Assembly (NCBI RefSeq): GCF_001269905.1
Contig: NZ_LHVK01000014.1
Span: 394,297 to 458,296 of the forward strand
Direction of reading: 5' to 3'
DNA: 64,000 nucleotides
Origin: Pseudomonas corrugata
GTDB taxonomy: Bacteria; Pseudomonadota; Gammaproteobacteria; Pseudomonadales; Pseudomonadaceae
The position numbers and the translations under genes are program-made. The notes beneath the pieces are model-generated. The model was not told where the DNA came from. It saw only the letters and a program-made list of their open reading frames with translations, and ran no database searches. This document shows positions 33,132 to 42,086 of this stretch, piece by piece. How positions within the stretch are numbered: position 1 is the first letter of the stretch; each line of letters begins with the position of its first letter.

Positions 33132-33888
33132 TCTGGATTTCAGTGGCAAAGCAGTGTTGGTGACTGGCGGCGCCCAAGGCATTGGCCGGGCCATTGTCGA
33201 AGGCTTCGCCTGGCGCGGAGCCCGCGTGGTGATCGCCGACCTGGGCCTGGCGCGGGCCGAAGCGCTCGCCGGTGAATTGACTGCCGAAGGCTGCCAGGTG
33301 GAAGCCGTGGGCGTTGATCTGGCTGACGCCACGGCGATTGGTGCCATGATGGCCGGGCTGGAGCAGCGCCTGGGGCGGCTGGATGTACTGGTGCACAACG
33401 CCGGGTACTTTCCACTGACGGCTTTCGAGCAGATTACGCCAGCGGTACTGGAACGGACGCTGGCGGTGAACCTGTCGGCGCTGTTCTGGCTGACGCAGGC
33501 GGCGCTGCCGATGTTCCGGCGGCAGGGCCAAGGCTGTGTGCTAGTGACTTCATCGGTCACCGGCCCACGGGTGGCGTATCCGGGGCTCAGCCATTACGCC
33601 GCGTCCAAGGCCGGGGTCAATGGTTTCATTCGCAACGCGGCACTGGAGCTGGCGACTGAGAATGTCAGGGTCAACGGCGTCGAACCCGGCATGATTGCGA
33701 CACCGGCGATGGCCAACCTCGGTGACGATGACCTCAACCAGGACATCGCCCGGCGGGTCCCTCTGGGGCGCTTGGGCAAACCGGCCGACATCGCCGGCGC
33801 CATGCTGTTCCTGGCCTCGGACCTGGCCAGCTACGTGACTGGCCAGACTCTGGTGGTCGACGGCGGCTCGACCTTGCCGGAGGTTTGA
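33121..33888 (+). CDS. SDR family oxidoreductase
   Basis: A 255-residue classical SDR. TGGAQGIG near residue 16, VHNAGYFPLT near 93, catalytic Ser in 'LVTSSVTGPRVAYPGLSHY' and YAASK near 155 are present; 'IADLGLARAEAL' with Asp after beta-2 suggests NAD preference. The C-terminus 'SYVTGQTLVVDGGSTL' is typical. It overlaps the preceding SDR by 11 bases and ends the run; a tandem REP array follows. Substrate unknown. Confidence 0.85.
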   Translation: MPNDLDFSGKAVLVTGGAQGIGRAIVEGFAWRGARVVIADLGLARAEALAGELTAEGCQVEAVGVDLADATAIGAMMAGLEQRLGRLDVLVHNAGYFPLTAFEQITPAVLERTLAVNLSALFWLTQAALPMFRRQGQGCVLVTSSVTGPRVAYPGLSHYAASKAGVNGFIRNAALELATENVRVNGVEPGMIATPAMANLGDDDLNQDIARRVPLGRLGKPADIAGAMLFLASDLASYVTGQTLVVDGGSTLPEV

Positions 33889-33924
33889 AGCGGGTTCGGC
33901 TCGCGATGGTGGCGACAAATCCAC

Positions 33925-34550
33925 CGCCATCGCGAGCAGGCTCGCTCCCACATGTATTCCCGGTAACACCGCAATCGCACAGCACCACAATCCCTTTGTG
34001 GGAGCGGGCTTGCTCGCGAAAGCGGTGTATCTGCCACAGAGATGTTGAATGGAACGCCGTCATCGCGGACAAGCCCGGCTCCCACAGGTTCAGCAGTGTC
34101 CCCTCCTATTTCGCACACACCACAACTCCCCTGTGGGAGCCTGCTCACGAAAGCAGTGTATCTGCCACAGAGATGTTGAATGGAACGCCGTCATCGCGGG
34201 CAAGCCCGGCTCCCACAGGTTCAGCAGTGTCCCCAATGCCGCACACACCACAACTCCCCTGTGGGAGCGGGCTTGCTCGCGAAAGCGGTGTATCTGTCAC
34301 AGAGATGTTGAATATGCCGCCGTCATCGCGGGCAAGCCCGGCTCCCACAGGTTCAGCAGTGTCCCCAATACCGCACACACCACAACTCCCCTGTGGGAGC
34401 CTGCTCGCGAAAGCGGTGTATCTGCCACAGAGATGTTGAATGGAACGCCGTCATCGCGGGCAAGCCCGGCTCCCACAGGTTCAGCAGTGTCCCCAATACC
34501 GCACACACCACAACTCCCCTGTGGGAGCGAGCCTGCTCGCGATGGCGGTA
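33925..34550. repeat. Tandem REPIN array, about four units of roughly 131 bp
   Basis: The 685-base gap 33889-34573 holds a tandem array. The marker GATGTTGAAT recurs at 34041, 34172, 34304 and 34432, spacings of 131, 132 and 128 bases, with inverted REP cores alternating through each unit. Two units show short deletions that turn GAGCGGGCTTGCTCGCG into GAGCCTGCTCGCG. A further REP pair flanks the array (33925-33955 and 34519-34550). The array separates the SDR run from the convergent feaR. It contains no plausible gene despite long spurious frames. Confidence 0.93.
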
Positions 34551-34573
34551 GTTCGGCCAACAACCATCCCGCC

Positions 34574-35536
34574 TCAAACCATCCCCAAGGCCTGCTGCAG
34601 GTGGCTGGAGCGAAAATCCTTGGGTGACTGTTCGAACTGCTTCTTGAACGAACGGCTGAAGTGGGCCGAGTCGGTAAAGCCCCATTTGTAGGCGATCGAG
34701 GTAATGGATTCGTCCCGCAGGAACGGGTTGCTCAGGTCATCGGCACTGCGCTTGAGCCGTGCCCGCTGGATGTAGCGGCAGACGCTGTCATCCTGCTCTT
34801 CGAACAAACGGTACAGGTGCCGCACCGAGATGTTCAGGCGATTGGCCAACCCGACCGGGCTCAGACCGGGCTGGGTCAAGGATTCGTCGATGACCTTCTG
34901 CACATAGCTGCGCAGATGGCTGCCCTGGAGGGACGCCGCGTCATCGCGGGCATCGGTGGTGTGTTCCAGCGCTGATCCCAGCAGCGAGACAAACGCATTC
35001 TGCAAGGCTTCCCCCTCACCCGCCACGCCCTCGCCGTCCGGGGTGTCCTTGCACAACTGGTCCATCAGCACATGCAGCATCCGCCCGCAGGCCTTGCTCG
35101 AAGAGATCTTGCCGAAGGTCTTTGTCTCTGCGCCCAGTTGTCTCGACACATCCTGGCGAGACAAGGACAGCACGGCGTGCTCGATCAAGCCGAACGGGCT
35201 GATCTCAAGCGAGCCGGCCGAATCCATCAACAGCAGCTCACCCGGGGCCAACTGGATGCTCAGGCCATTCTGGGTGATACGGCAATAGCCACTGCGCTGG
35301 CTGACCAGCAAGCAATCCTGATCATCGTCGTGATCCGGATTGGGCGAATGGCGCTTGATGGAGCCGGCGTTGGTGCGCAGGTTGGAAAGGGATAGGCCGC
35401 CACGGCAGAAATTCGATACCTGACCGATAAACAAAGCACGATTAAACGCCAACTCCGTCTCGAAGTGACCGCAAGTGGCACGCAGATCCCGGTTCCAGGA
35501 CTCCAGCCCGTCTTGCCCAACCTGTTGCATGCTCAT
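34574..35536 (-). CDS. feaR: AraC-family regulator of aromatic amine catabolism
   Basis: A 320-residue AraC/XylS protein of the FeaR type: an N-terminal AraC_binding_2 domain ('LAFNRALFIGQVSNFCRGGL', then 'IQLAPGELLLMDSAGSLEI') and a C-terminal double HTH ('SPVGLANRLNISVRHLYRLF' and 'ITSIAYKWGFTDSAHFSRSF', the FeaR-typical ending). E. coli FeaR activates tynA and feaB in response to aromatic amines and aldehydes. feaB lies about 5 kb away on the plus strand, and a permease and channel lie between. A GTTAA-CATG-TTATC site lies 41 bases before its start, suggesting HpaR input. Confidence 0.85.
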   Translation of the reverse strand: MSMQQVGQDGLESWNRDLRATCGHFETELAFNRALFIGQVSNFCRGGLSLSNLRTNAGSIKRHSPNPDHDDDQDCLLVSQRSGYCRITQNGLSIQLAPGELLLMDSAGSLEISPFGLIEHAVLSLSRQDVSRQLGAETKTFGKISSSKACGRMLHVLMDQLCKDTPDGEGVAGEGEALQNAFVSLLGSALEHTTDARDDAASLQGSHLRSYVQKVIDESLTQPGLSPVGLANRLNISVRHLYRLFEEQDDSVCRYIQRARLKRSADDLSNPFLRDESITSIAYKWGFTDSAHFSRSFKKQFEQSPKDFRSSHLQQALGMV

Positions 35537-35576
35537 GGCGCTCTCCGCAGTGGCTTATTGTTTTTGTAGGGCAATA

Positions 35577-35590
35577 GTTAACATGTTATC
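35577..35590 (-). promoter_or_regulatory. Degenerate GTTAA-N4-TTAAC site upstream of feaR
   Basis: GTTAA-CATG-TTATC matches the hpaG1 and hpaR operator at 9 of 10 arm positions with the same 4-base spacer. It lies within the AT-rich probable promoter of feaR. Binding by HpaR is inferred from the shared sequence. Confidence 0.45.
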
Positions 35591-35659
35591 TATATGCACG
35601 CAACAAGTACCTGATCGCCAGAGCAGTAGCAGGATTGATGCCAGGGCATCACAACAGAA

Positions 35660-36280
35660 TCAAAGGTTGCTCAAGACCCGTTGCAAGCCGCTCAAGACCG
35701 CCAGCAACGCCATGCGCTGCTCGGGTCCGATAGGAATGTAACGACGAAAGGCCGGCATGCGGTTGACCACTTCGCTGCCGCCCATGTGTTCCAGGCACAC
35801 ACGCCATTCGCGCCCGTGCAGCTCGATGCGCAAGCGCTTGAAGTCCAGTGGCATGAGCGCCTGATACAACACCGGGTCTTGCTCCACTGCCGCCTGCAAC
35901 CGGGCCACCAACGCCGTGTCCCCGTCCCGCTGCCGGCAGCGAATGCCATTGCGGCGAATGGCCCCTCCATGGTGCAGTTCCAGACGTGCCATGCCCTCTA
36001 TCGATGCCGGCACGCGCAGCACGAACTCAGTCATCACCAGGTGCATCAGGAGCTGCGACTCGGTGCGTTCGACGACCTCCAGATGAAGCCTGCCGTCGTC
36101 GATGACCAGCGTCGCCGACGTCGGTCCCGATAACTCGAATCGCGCCAACCCGAGGTTGCGCCGCACATGCTCCAGGGTTACCCCAGGCCGATAACCGGCC
36201 GGGGCCCGCCTGGCGCTGAACAGCTCAGACAGTTTTTGCAGCACGCTCGTCAAACGCGTCGACAGGTTGCCCTGGCTCAT
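35660..36280 (-). CDS. DUF3156-like protein of unknown function
   Basis: A 206-residue protein. The start at 36280 (MSQGNLSTRLTSVLQKLSEL) is set by AAGGAG 7 bases upstream. It begins inside the permease gene and overlaps it by 56 bases in another frame. It has no membrane segment or signal peptide, several conserved-looking Arg/Glu patches ('GVTLEHVRRNLGLARFELSG', 'RRNGIRCRQRDGDTALVARL') and a C-terminal 'GPEQRMALLAVLSGLQRVLS'. I believe it belongs to DUF3156, a gammaproteobacterial family found next to APC permeases, but this is from memory. The tight overlap suggests it is made with the permease and may modulate it. Confidence 0.6.
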   Translation of the reverse strand: MSQGNLSTRLTSVLQKLSELFSARRAPAGYRPGVTLEHVRRNLGLARFELSGPTSATLVIDDGRLHLEVVERTESQLLMHLVMTEFVLRVPASIEGMARLELHHGGAIRRNGIRCRQRDGDTALVARLQAAVEQDPVLYQALMPLDFKRLRIELHGREWRVCLEHMGGSEVVNRMPAFRRYIPIGPEQRMALLAVLSGLQRVLSNL

Positions 36281-37724
36281 GGGAAAACTCCTTGGCCAGC
36301 ACGTCTTCCACCGACGCCGGCGTGAATGGATTGACCTTCTGCACCACCAGGGTCCAGAACAACGCATAGGCCGCGGTGCCACCGAGCATCACCGCGAACG
36401 GGATGTAGATGTCCGCCGGGTTCATGCCGGGAGGCGTGATAAACCACATGCCCAACACGATGCCGGCGCTGGACAGGATCTGTGGCAACGGGAAAAACGG
36501 CGAGCGATAGGCCCGTGGCAGGTCGGGACGACGGATCCGCAGGCTGACCACCGACACGGTCACCAGCAAATAGGCGAAACTCCAGGCACACACCGCCGCC
36601 AATACCAGGTGCATGATGTTGTCGGTGTTGCCGCCAAGCCACAGCGCGTGCAGGCAAGGAATCAGCACCGCCACCAGGATGCACAACAGCGGCGTCTTGA
36701 AGCGCGGGTGCAGGTAGGTAAAGACCTTCGGCAGAGCACCGTCCACCGCCATCCCATAAAGAATCCTCGGCACGCCGGCCATCAGGGTGTTGATGGTCGC
36801 CGCACCGGCAAACAGAAAGCCGATCCCCAGCCATATCGGGCCGATGTCGCCCATGACCTGTTCGGCGAAGCGCGGAATCGCCATGGGCGTGTCCAGCAGA
36901 TGCACACCACTGGCGGCATCCAGCAGCACGTTTTCCACCTGACGCTTCATGGCTGCGCCGTAGATGAACATGCATGAGGCGACACTCAACAAGCCCAGGA
37001 CCATCGCCTTGGGCATGACCTTGGCCGAGTTGCGCAGGTCCGGCGCCAATGGCGTCACGAACTCGCAACCGACAAACATGAACATTGCCATGCCCACCAG
37101 CGACAATATAGTGATCAGGTCAGTGCCCACCAGCGAGACGCCGAACCAGCCCTCCAGTTGCACCGCTGGCGCGGCGATCAGGCCCAGCACGCCGAACACC
37201 ATCAACGTGGTCCACATGCCGAAGGTCAGGATGATCTCGGCCCTGCCGAACGCGCTGACACCGAAGGCATTGAGGATCCCGAAGACGATGACAAACCCGA
37301 CCCCAAGCAGCCAGGAGCCACCGGCGGATTCGGCCAGGGTGTTCAGGTGTTCGAAGTTCACCAGCGCCATGACCCCGGAAAGAATGGTCTCGGCGGTGCC
37401 GGCAAACACGTGCACGATCAGATAGGCCGACAGCGTGCCGGTGATCGCAAAGAAGCGCCCCATGCCACAGTTGATGTAGTCATAGACCGATCCGGTGGTG
37501 GGCAGGATCGATGCAGCCTCGGCAAACGTGGTCGCCTGGGCCAGCATCATCACTACGGCGATCAGCATGGCCACGGCAAACGCACTGCCGCCGATACCGA
37601 AGCCCATGGTCGCGGTGAGAATCACCGGGCTGGCCATGATCAGGCCAATGGTGCTGGCCAGGGCGGTGGGAAAGCCCACCGTACCCCGGTTCAAGTGCGC
37701 GGTAAGCCGGTCATTGATCGACAT
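36225..37724 (-). CDS. APC-family amino acid/amine permease
   Basis: A 499-residue transporter with about 12 membrane segments. The start at 37724 (MSINDRLTAHLNRGTVGFPT) is set by GAGGA upstream. 'LPTTGSVYDYINCGMGRFFA' near residue 70 and 'GCEFVTPLAPDLRNSAKVMP' near 220 match APC permeases of the ethanolamine/amine branch. The long hydrophilic C-terminus ends 'FDERAAKTV'. With feaR upstream and feaB downstream, an aromatic amine such as tyramine or phenethylamine is the likely cargo; this is inference. It lies divergent from the outer-membrane channel gene, with a 289-bp gap that has no gene. Confidence 0.85.
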   Translation of the reverse strand: MSINDRLTAHLNRGTVGFPTALASTIGLIMASPVILTATMGFGIGGSAFAVAMLIAVVMMLAQATTFAEAASILPTTGSVYDYINCGMGRFFAITGTLSAYLIVHVFAGTAETILSGVMALVNFEHLNTLAESAGGSWLLGVGFVIVFGILNAFGVSAFGRAEIILTFGMWTTLMVFGVLGLIAAPAVQLEGWFGVSLVGTDLITILSLVGMAMFMFVGCEFVTPLAPDLRNSAKVMPKAMVLGLLSVASCMFIYGAAMKRQVENVLLDAASGVHLLDTPMAIPRFAEQVMGDIGPIWLGIGFLFAGAATINTLMAGVPRILYGMAVDGALPKVFTYLHPRFKTPLLCILVAVLIPCLHALWLGGNTDNIMHLVLAAVCAWSFAYLLVTVSVVSLRIRRPDLPRAYRSPFFPLPQILSSAGIVLGMWFITPPGMNPADIYIPFAVMLGGTAAYALFWTLVVQKVNPFTPASVEDVLAKEFSHEPGQPVDAFDERAAKTV

Positions 37725-38013
37725 GATGCAGATCCTCGAGAAGCGGATTTTTAGTATGGATGCCACCGCCGTCCAGGAGCCGGCATTCGAGCCCCCCAGC
37801 CAGTCCCTGATCGAAACGGCGTTGCGTGCAGCCTCACTTTGCGCCACGCCGTCCCGGGCGTCTTGCCCATGTCTGCCGCCGGTTTTGTTGCTGCCTGCCA
37901 GCGTCCGCCACCTGGCGGTCTGGGTCAATTCCATGGCAGCCAGGTGAAAGACTTCCCTGCCCCCCGTTCTCCTTAATGCGTGCTCTGCCATCCAACCACA
38001 CTGGGGATACACC

Positions 38014-39342
38014 ATGGAGCACACACGCCACACACCACCGCTGCGCCGCGCCATAGGCCTGGGCATCGCCTTGCTGGTCGCCGGGCCGTCGGCCCAGGCC
38101 TATGAGCTATACGCCGACGAAGACACCACCGTCACCGGTAACTTCCTGGCGGTCTACGGGATGTTCAACAGCCGCAAGAACTACGACGGCACCGCCGGCG
38201 GTTCGAGCTGGCGGGAAGGTTTCATCAAGTATGGCCTGAGTATCGAGCAGACACTCGCAGGCATGGGCAGTGTCTACGGCACGACCAATCTGGTCAGCTC
38301 CGGCACCTGGGGCGACGGCGATCCGGCCGGCCTGAGCGACGGTTCCGAACGCACCACCCAGTTCGATGAAGCCTTCGCCGGCTGGCGCTCGGGGGATCTG
38401 TTTCCGGTGCTGGGCAAGGATGGCGTCGACCTGTCCTATGGTCGGCAGGTGATCACCCTGGGCGATGGTTTCATCATCAACGACGACGGCTTGAACCTGG
38501 GCAAAGGCCCAGCGGATGGCGAGTTCAATCGGGGCGGCGCTTATTACCTGGCGGCCCGTCACGCCTTCGACAAGACCGCCGTGCTGCGCCTGGGCGGCAA
38601 GGAAGGCGTGCATGGCAGCCTGATGTGGATCAAGTCCGATAACCGCGCCCAGGCCAACACCGAAATGGCCGCCGGTACCCTGGAATACACCCGCGCGCCC
38701 GGCACCCTGGGCTTGACCTACATCCATGGCATCGACGTCGATGATCACTACGCCAGCGACTTCCAGAAGCAGCGCGAAGGCATGGACATCTACAGCCTGC
38801 GCGGCAGCGGCAACGCCGGCATCGAAAACGCTCACTTCGCCTTCGAATACGCTTGGCAGGACAAGGACGCCGGCCCGGAAAAAGCCTGGTACACCGAGGC
38901 CGGCTATACCTTCACCGACCTGCCCTGGACGCCGGACCTGACCTATCGCTACAGCCGCTACTCGCAGAACTGGGACTCGATGTTCAACGGCCTGAGCCGT
39001 GGCTACGGGACCTGGTTCCAGGGCGAAGTGGCCGGCAACTATTCCGGCCCGTTCAACAGCAATACCGCCATCCAGCACGTTGGTCTCAAGCTCAAGCCGA
39101 CGGAAACCGTGACCCTCGGCGCGCTGCTCTTCGACTACAAGACCCTGCACACCCGCCAGGCATTGAACCTCGACGGCCGAGAGCTGGACCTGTATGTGGA
39201 ATGGGCGCTGAACGAGCACCTGATCGTCACGCCGCTGGTGGGCCTGTACAAGCCGGAAAAGGACGAGAGCAACGGTGGCAATCAGGTGGGCGGCAACGGC
39301 ACCAACGTCTACAGCCAACTGGTGGTGGCAGTGCCGTTCTGA
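38014..39342 (+). CDS. Outer-membrane channel (porin-like)
   Basis: A 442-residue exported protein: signal peptide 'RAIGLGIALLVAGPSAQA' then a mature part rich in aromatic and Gly residues with alternating strands, ending in Phe (VVAVPF), typical of outer-membrane beta-barrels. 'WGDGDPAGLSDGSERTTQFD' and 'LSYGRQVITLGDGFIINDDG' resemble alginate-export (AlgE-like)/DUF1302-type porins, but the family is not certain. GGGGA lies before the ATG. Divergent from the permease and followed by a chemoreceptor gene on the other strand. Together with the permease it probably supplies an amine uptake route. Confidence 0.75.
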   Translation: MEHTRHTPPLRRAIGLGIALLVAGPSAQAYELYADEDTTVTGNFLAVYGMFNSRKNYDGTAGGSSWREGFIKYGLSIEQTLAGMGSVYGTTNLVSSGTWGDGDPAGLSDGSERTTQFDEAFAGWRSGDLFPVLGKDGVDLSYGRQVITLGDGFIINDDGLNLGKGPADGEFNRGGAYYLAARHAFDKTAVLRLGGKEGVHGSLMWIKSDNRAQANTEMAAGTLEYTRAPGTLGLTYIHGIDVDDHYASDFQKQREGMDIYSLRGSGNAGIENAHFAFEYAWQDKDAGPEKAWYTEAGYTFTDLPWTPDLTYRYSRYSQNWDSMFNGLSRGYGTWFQGEVAGNYSGPFNSNTAIQHVGLKLKPTETVTLGALLFDYKTLHTRQALNLDGRELDLYVEWALNEHLIVTPLVGLYKPEKDESNGGNQVGGNGTNVYSQLVVAVPF

Positions 39343-39381
39343 ACGCATCGGGAGCGGCCAGGACGGCGGCTCCCGATCCGC

Positions 39382-40353
39382 TTACTGTTTATGCTGATGC
39401 AGCATCGTCTGGATCTGATGCGTCGCCTGGCGGGTACTCTCCGCCAGCTTGCGCACCTCATCGGCTACCACGGAGAAGCCCCGTCCGACCTCCCCCGCCC
39501 TGGCGGCCTCGATCGCCGCGTTCAAGGCCAACAGGTTGGTCTGGTCGGCAATCCCCTTGATCACCCCCACCACCGTGGCGATCTGGGCGTAGGTGACCTG
39601 GTTCTGCTCCAGCATGCGCTGGTGGGTGGATTGGGCCGAACGCTCATCGCTGATATCACGCACCGCGCCAATGACCCGCACCAGTCGCCCCTGGGCATCC
39701 CGTACCGCACGCCCGCGTTCACGGCACCAGATGTAATCCCGGCTCTTGTGGCGCATGCGATACTCGAAGACGTATTCGCCACTGCCCTGGGAACCCAGGA
39801 TCTCCCGGTCGAAAATCGCCATGATCTTCGGCAGGTCGTCCGGGTGGGTAATACCCACCTGGGTATCCCAACCATCGGGTAGCTCGTCTGGCCCATAGCC
39901 CAGCAGCAAGCGAAACTGACTGGAGAATCGCATGCCGCTGGCCGAGTGCTGAAGATCGCCATTGACCACCGTGATGTCCCAGCAGCCTTCGGTCAGGGTC
40001 GATTGCAGCAACTCCCAGATCTGCGCTTCCTGGCGTTGCTGCTGCAACTGCTGGCGGTATTCATCCAACTGCATCTGCAGTTCGCGTTCGCGCAACTCCG
40101 CTTGGGCCAGTTGCTGGCGCACCGTCTCCTGTTCGCGTTCGCCTCGCTGTCCCCGCGCGGCTTGTTCGTCCAACTGTTCTTCGACCTGACGACAGCGCTC
40201 GGTGGCATCCGTCATCTGTCGAGCGTACCGGGCCAGGCAGGCCCGCAGCTGCGGATACGCGTCGAGCACGGGTGTGTCGTCGGTTTCACCGGCCAGCGCC
40301 CGTTGCACCTGGGTACTCAACGCCAGCTTCTGTCTGTTGGTCTGGAGAAACAT
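39382..40353 (-). CDS. Short soluble PAS chemoreceptor-like protein
   Basis: A 323-residue protein without membrane segments. Residues 30-115 are Gln/Glu-rich coiled coil ('EQETVRQQLAQAELREREL', QQLQQQRQEA). Residues 120-230 form a PAS/PAC domain ('SAQFRLLLGYGPDELPDGWD'-like region and 'YRMRHKSRDYIWCRERGRAV'). Residues 255-323 hold the chemoreceptor hairpin tip ('GIADQTNLLALNAAIEAARA', then GRGFSVVADEVRKLAESTRQ). The methylation helices are largely missing, so it is a truncated signalling protein, possibly sensing redox or energy state. It lies minus-strand between the porin and feaB. Confidence 0.8.
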   Translation of the reverse strand: MFLQTNRQKLALSTQVQRALAGETDDTPVLDAYPQLRACLARYARQMTDATERCRQVEEQLDEQAARGQRGEREQETVRQQLAQAELRERELQMQLDEYRQQLQQQRQEAQIWELLQSTLTEGCWDITVVNGDLQHSASGMRFSSQFRLLLGYGPDELPDGWDTQVGITHPDDLPKIMAIFDREILGSQGSGEYVFEYRMRHKSRDYIWCRERGRAVRDAQGRLVRVIGAVRDISDERSAQSTHQRMLEQNQVTYAQIATVVGVIKGIADQTNLLALNAAIEAARAGEVGRGFSVVADEVRKLAESTRQATHQIQTMLHQHKQ

Positions 40354-40462
40354 TGCCCGCCCCTTTACCCATCAAGTCGAAACGTTGATCTGACCGCAAA
40401 CCGGCGACGCTGGCTTGTTCCTGGCTGCAAGGGGTTTTGCTCGTGGCTGCCAACGCCTCCCT

Positions 40463-40495
40463 GGCAGGCACAGACATACGTCACGGCAGGCACAG
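40463..40495 (+). promoter_or_regulatory. Direct repeat GGCAGGCACAG x2 upstream of feaB
   Basis: The 11-mer GGCAGGCACAG occurs at 40463-40473 and again, identical, at 40485-40495, 22 bases start to start. This is the two-turn direct-repeat geometry of AraC-family operators, centred about 80 bases before the feaB start codon. FeaR is the obvious candidate. A TCACGGCAGGC match also lies in the C2 leader at 28678. Confidence 0.55.
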
Positions 40496-40560
40496 TCAAG
40501 CCGGGCCGTCCGCCAGCGATTAACCTCGGGTTTTCTCTTGTTCGCGATCAGGAAACTCCC

Positions 40561-42048
40561 ATGAGCGATATTGCCCTGCTGCCTCAGGTCGACGCCTTTC
40601 TCGGTCGGCGTCACGCCCTGTTCATCGACGGCCGCTACGTCGAAAGCCAAGGCGGCCAGACCCTGGACGTCATCAACCCCGCCACCGGCCAAGTCATTGC
40701 CCAGGTCAGTGACGCCATTGGCGCCGATATCGACGCGGCGGTGGAATCGTCCCGGCGGGGCTTCAAGGAGTGGTCCCAGGCGGCACCCGCGGTCCGGGGT
40801 CATGTGTTGCTAAAACTGGCTGACCTGCTGGAGCAGAACCGCGAAGAACTGGCGCAGATCGAAACCTGTCAGTCGGGCAAGATCATTCACATTTCCCGCG
40901 CCTTCGAAGTCGACCAGGCCGCTCACTTCCTGCGCTACTACGCCGGCTGGGCCACCAAGATCGGCGGCCAGACCATCACTCCGTCGCTGCCCTCCTTCGC
41001 CGGTGAGCGCTACACCGCGTTCACCCTGCGCGAACCCGTCGGCGTGGTGGTGGGCATCGTGCCGTGGAATTTCTCCACCATGATCGCCATCTGGAAACTA
41101 GCCTCGGCGCTGGTGACCGGCTGCAGCGTCATCATCAAGCCCAGCGAATTCACGCCGCTGACCATCCTGCGCATCGCCGAACTGGCCATGCAGGCCGGCC
41201 TGCCGGCGGGCGCCCTGAACGTGGTCACCGGTGGGGGTCAGGTGGGTAAAGGCTTGATCGAGCACCCGGGCACCAACAAGGTTTCGTTCACCGGCTCCGT
41301 GCCGACCGGCATCGCGGTGGGCCAGACAGCGATGGGTGCGGGACTGACCCGTGCCACCCTGGAGCTGGGCGGCAAGAACGCGGCAGGGTTCCTGCCGGAT
41401 GTGGATCCGGACGTGGCGGTCAACGGGATTATCGAGGCCGGTTTCCTGCACTCAGGGCAAATCTGCGCCGCAGCGGAACGTTTCTTCGTCCACCGCTCGC
41501 AGATCGAGCCGATCATGGACAAACTGGCCCGGCGCCTGGGCCAGCTCACCATCGGCTCCCCCCTGGATGAAGGCACCCAGTTCGGCCCGGTCAGCAACCG
41601 CCCGCACCAACGCAAACTCGGCGAATGCTTCGCCAAGGCCCGGGCGCAGAACAACACCATCGTCCATGGCGGCAGACTGATCGAGGGGCCAGGCTGCTAT
41701 GTCGAGCCGACCATCATCCTCGCCAACCATCGTGACGACACGTTGCTCCACGAAGAAACGTTCGGCCCCATCGCGACGTTCTTCCCCTACGACAGCGAAG
41801 AAGAACTGCTGGACCTGATGAACGACAGCCCTTACGGCCTGAGCGCCAGCCTCTGGACACAGGACTTGAGCAAGGCCCTGCGCATGGTACCGGCCATCGA
41901 AGCCGGCACCGTCTGGGTGAACATGCACACCCTGCTCGACCCGGCCGTGCCGTTCGGTGGCAGCAAAGCCTCGGGGATCGGCCGGGAGTTCGGTGGTGCC
42001 TTCATCGATGACTACACCGAACTCAAATCAGTGATGATTCGCTACTGA
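40561..42048 (+). CDS. feaB: Phenylacetaldehyde dehydrogenase
   Basis: A 495-residue aldehyde dehydrogenase of the FeaB/PadA type. AGGAAA precedes the ATG at 40561; a longer in-frame reading back into the chemoreceptor gene is not supported. Motifs: 'GIVPWNFSTMIAIWKLASAL' near 165, 'SFTGSVPTGIAVGQ' near 243, the base Glu in LELGGKNA near 265 and the catalytic Cys in HSGQICAAAERF near 300. FeaB oxidises phenylacetaldehyde and 4-hydroxyphenylacetaldehyde to the acids with NAD. Its product 4-HPA would feed the C1/C2 hydroxylase and the hpa operon. It stands alone on the plus strand with a candidate FeaR direct repeat upstream. Confidence 0.88.
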   Translation: MSDIALLPQVDAFLGRRHALFIDGRYVESQGGQTLDVINPATGQVIAQVSDAIGADIDAAVESSRRGFKEWSQAAPAVRGHVLLKLADLLEQNREELAQIETCQSGKIIHISRAFEVDQAAHFLRYYAGWATKIGGQTITPSLPSFAGERYTAFTLREPVGVVVGIVPWNFSTMIAIWKLASALVTGCSVIIKPSEFTPLTILRIAELAMQAGLPAGALNVVTGGGQVGKGLIEHPGTNKVSFTGSVPTGIAVGQTAMGAGLTRATLELGGKNAAGFLPDVDPDVAVNGIIEAGFLHSGQICAAAERFFVHRSQIEPIMDKLARRLGQLTIGSPLDEGTQFGPVSNRPHQRKLGECFAKARAQNNTIVHGGRLIEGPGCYVEPTIILANHRDDTLLHEETFGPIATFFPYDSEEELLDLMNDSPYGLSASLWTQDLSKALRMVPAIEAGTVWVNMHTLLDPAVPFGGSKASGIGREFGGAFIDDYTELKSVMIRY

Positions 42049-42086
42049 GGACCGCGGCCGCGTTCGCCCTGGAGATCCGGCTCGTC

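Noticed and set aside
33885..34691. Several overlapping open frames in the REP array
   Set aside because: They are translations of the repeat itself, with recurring peptide units, and have no start sites or homology.
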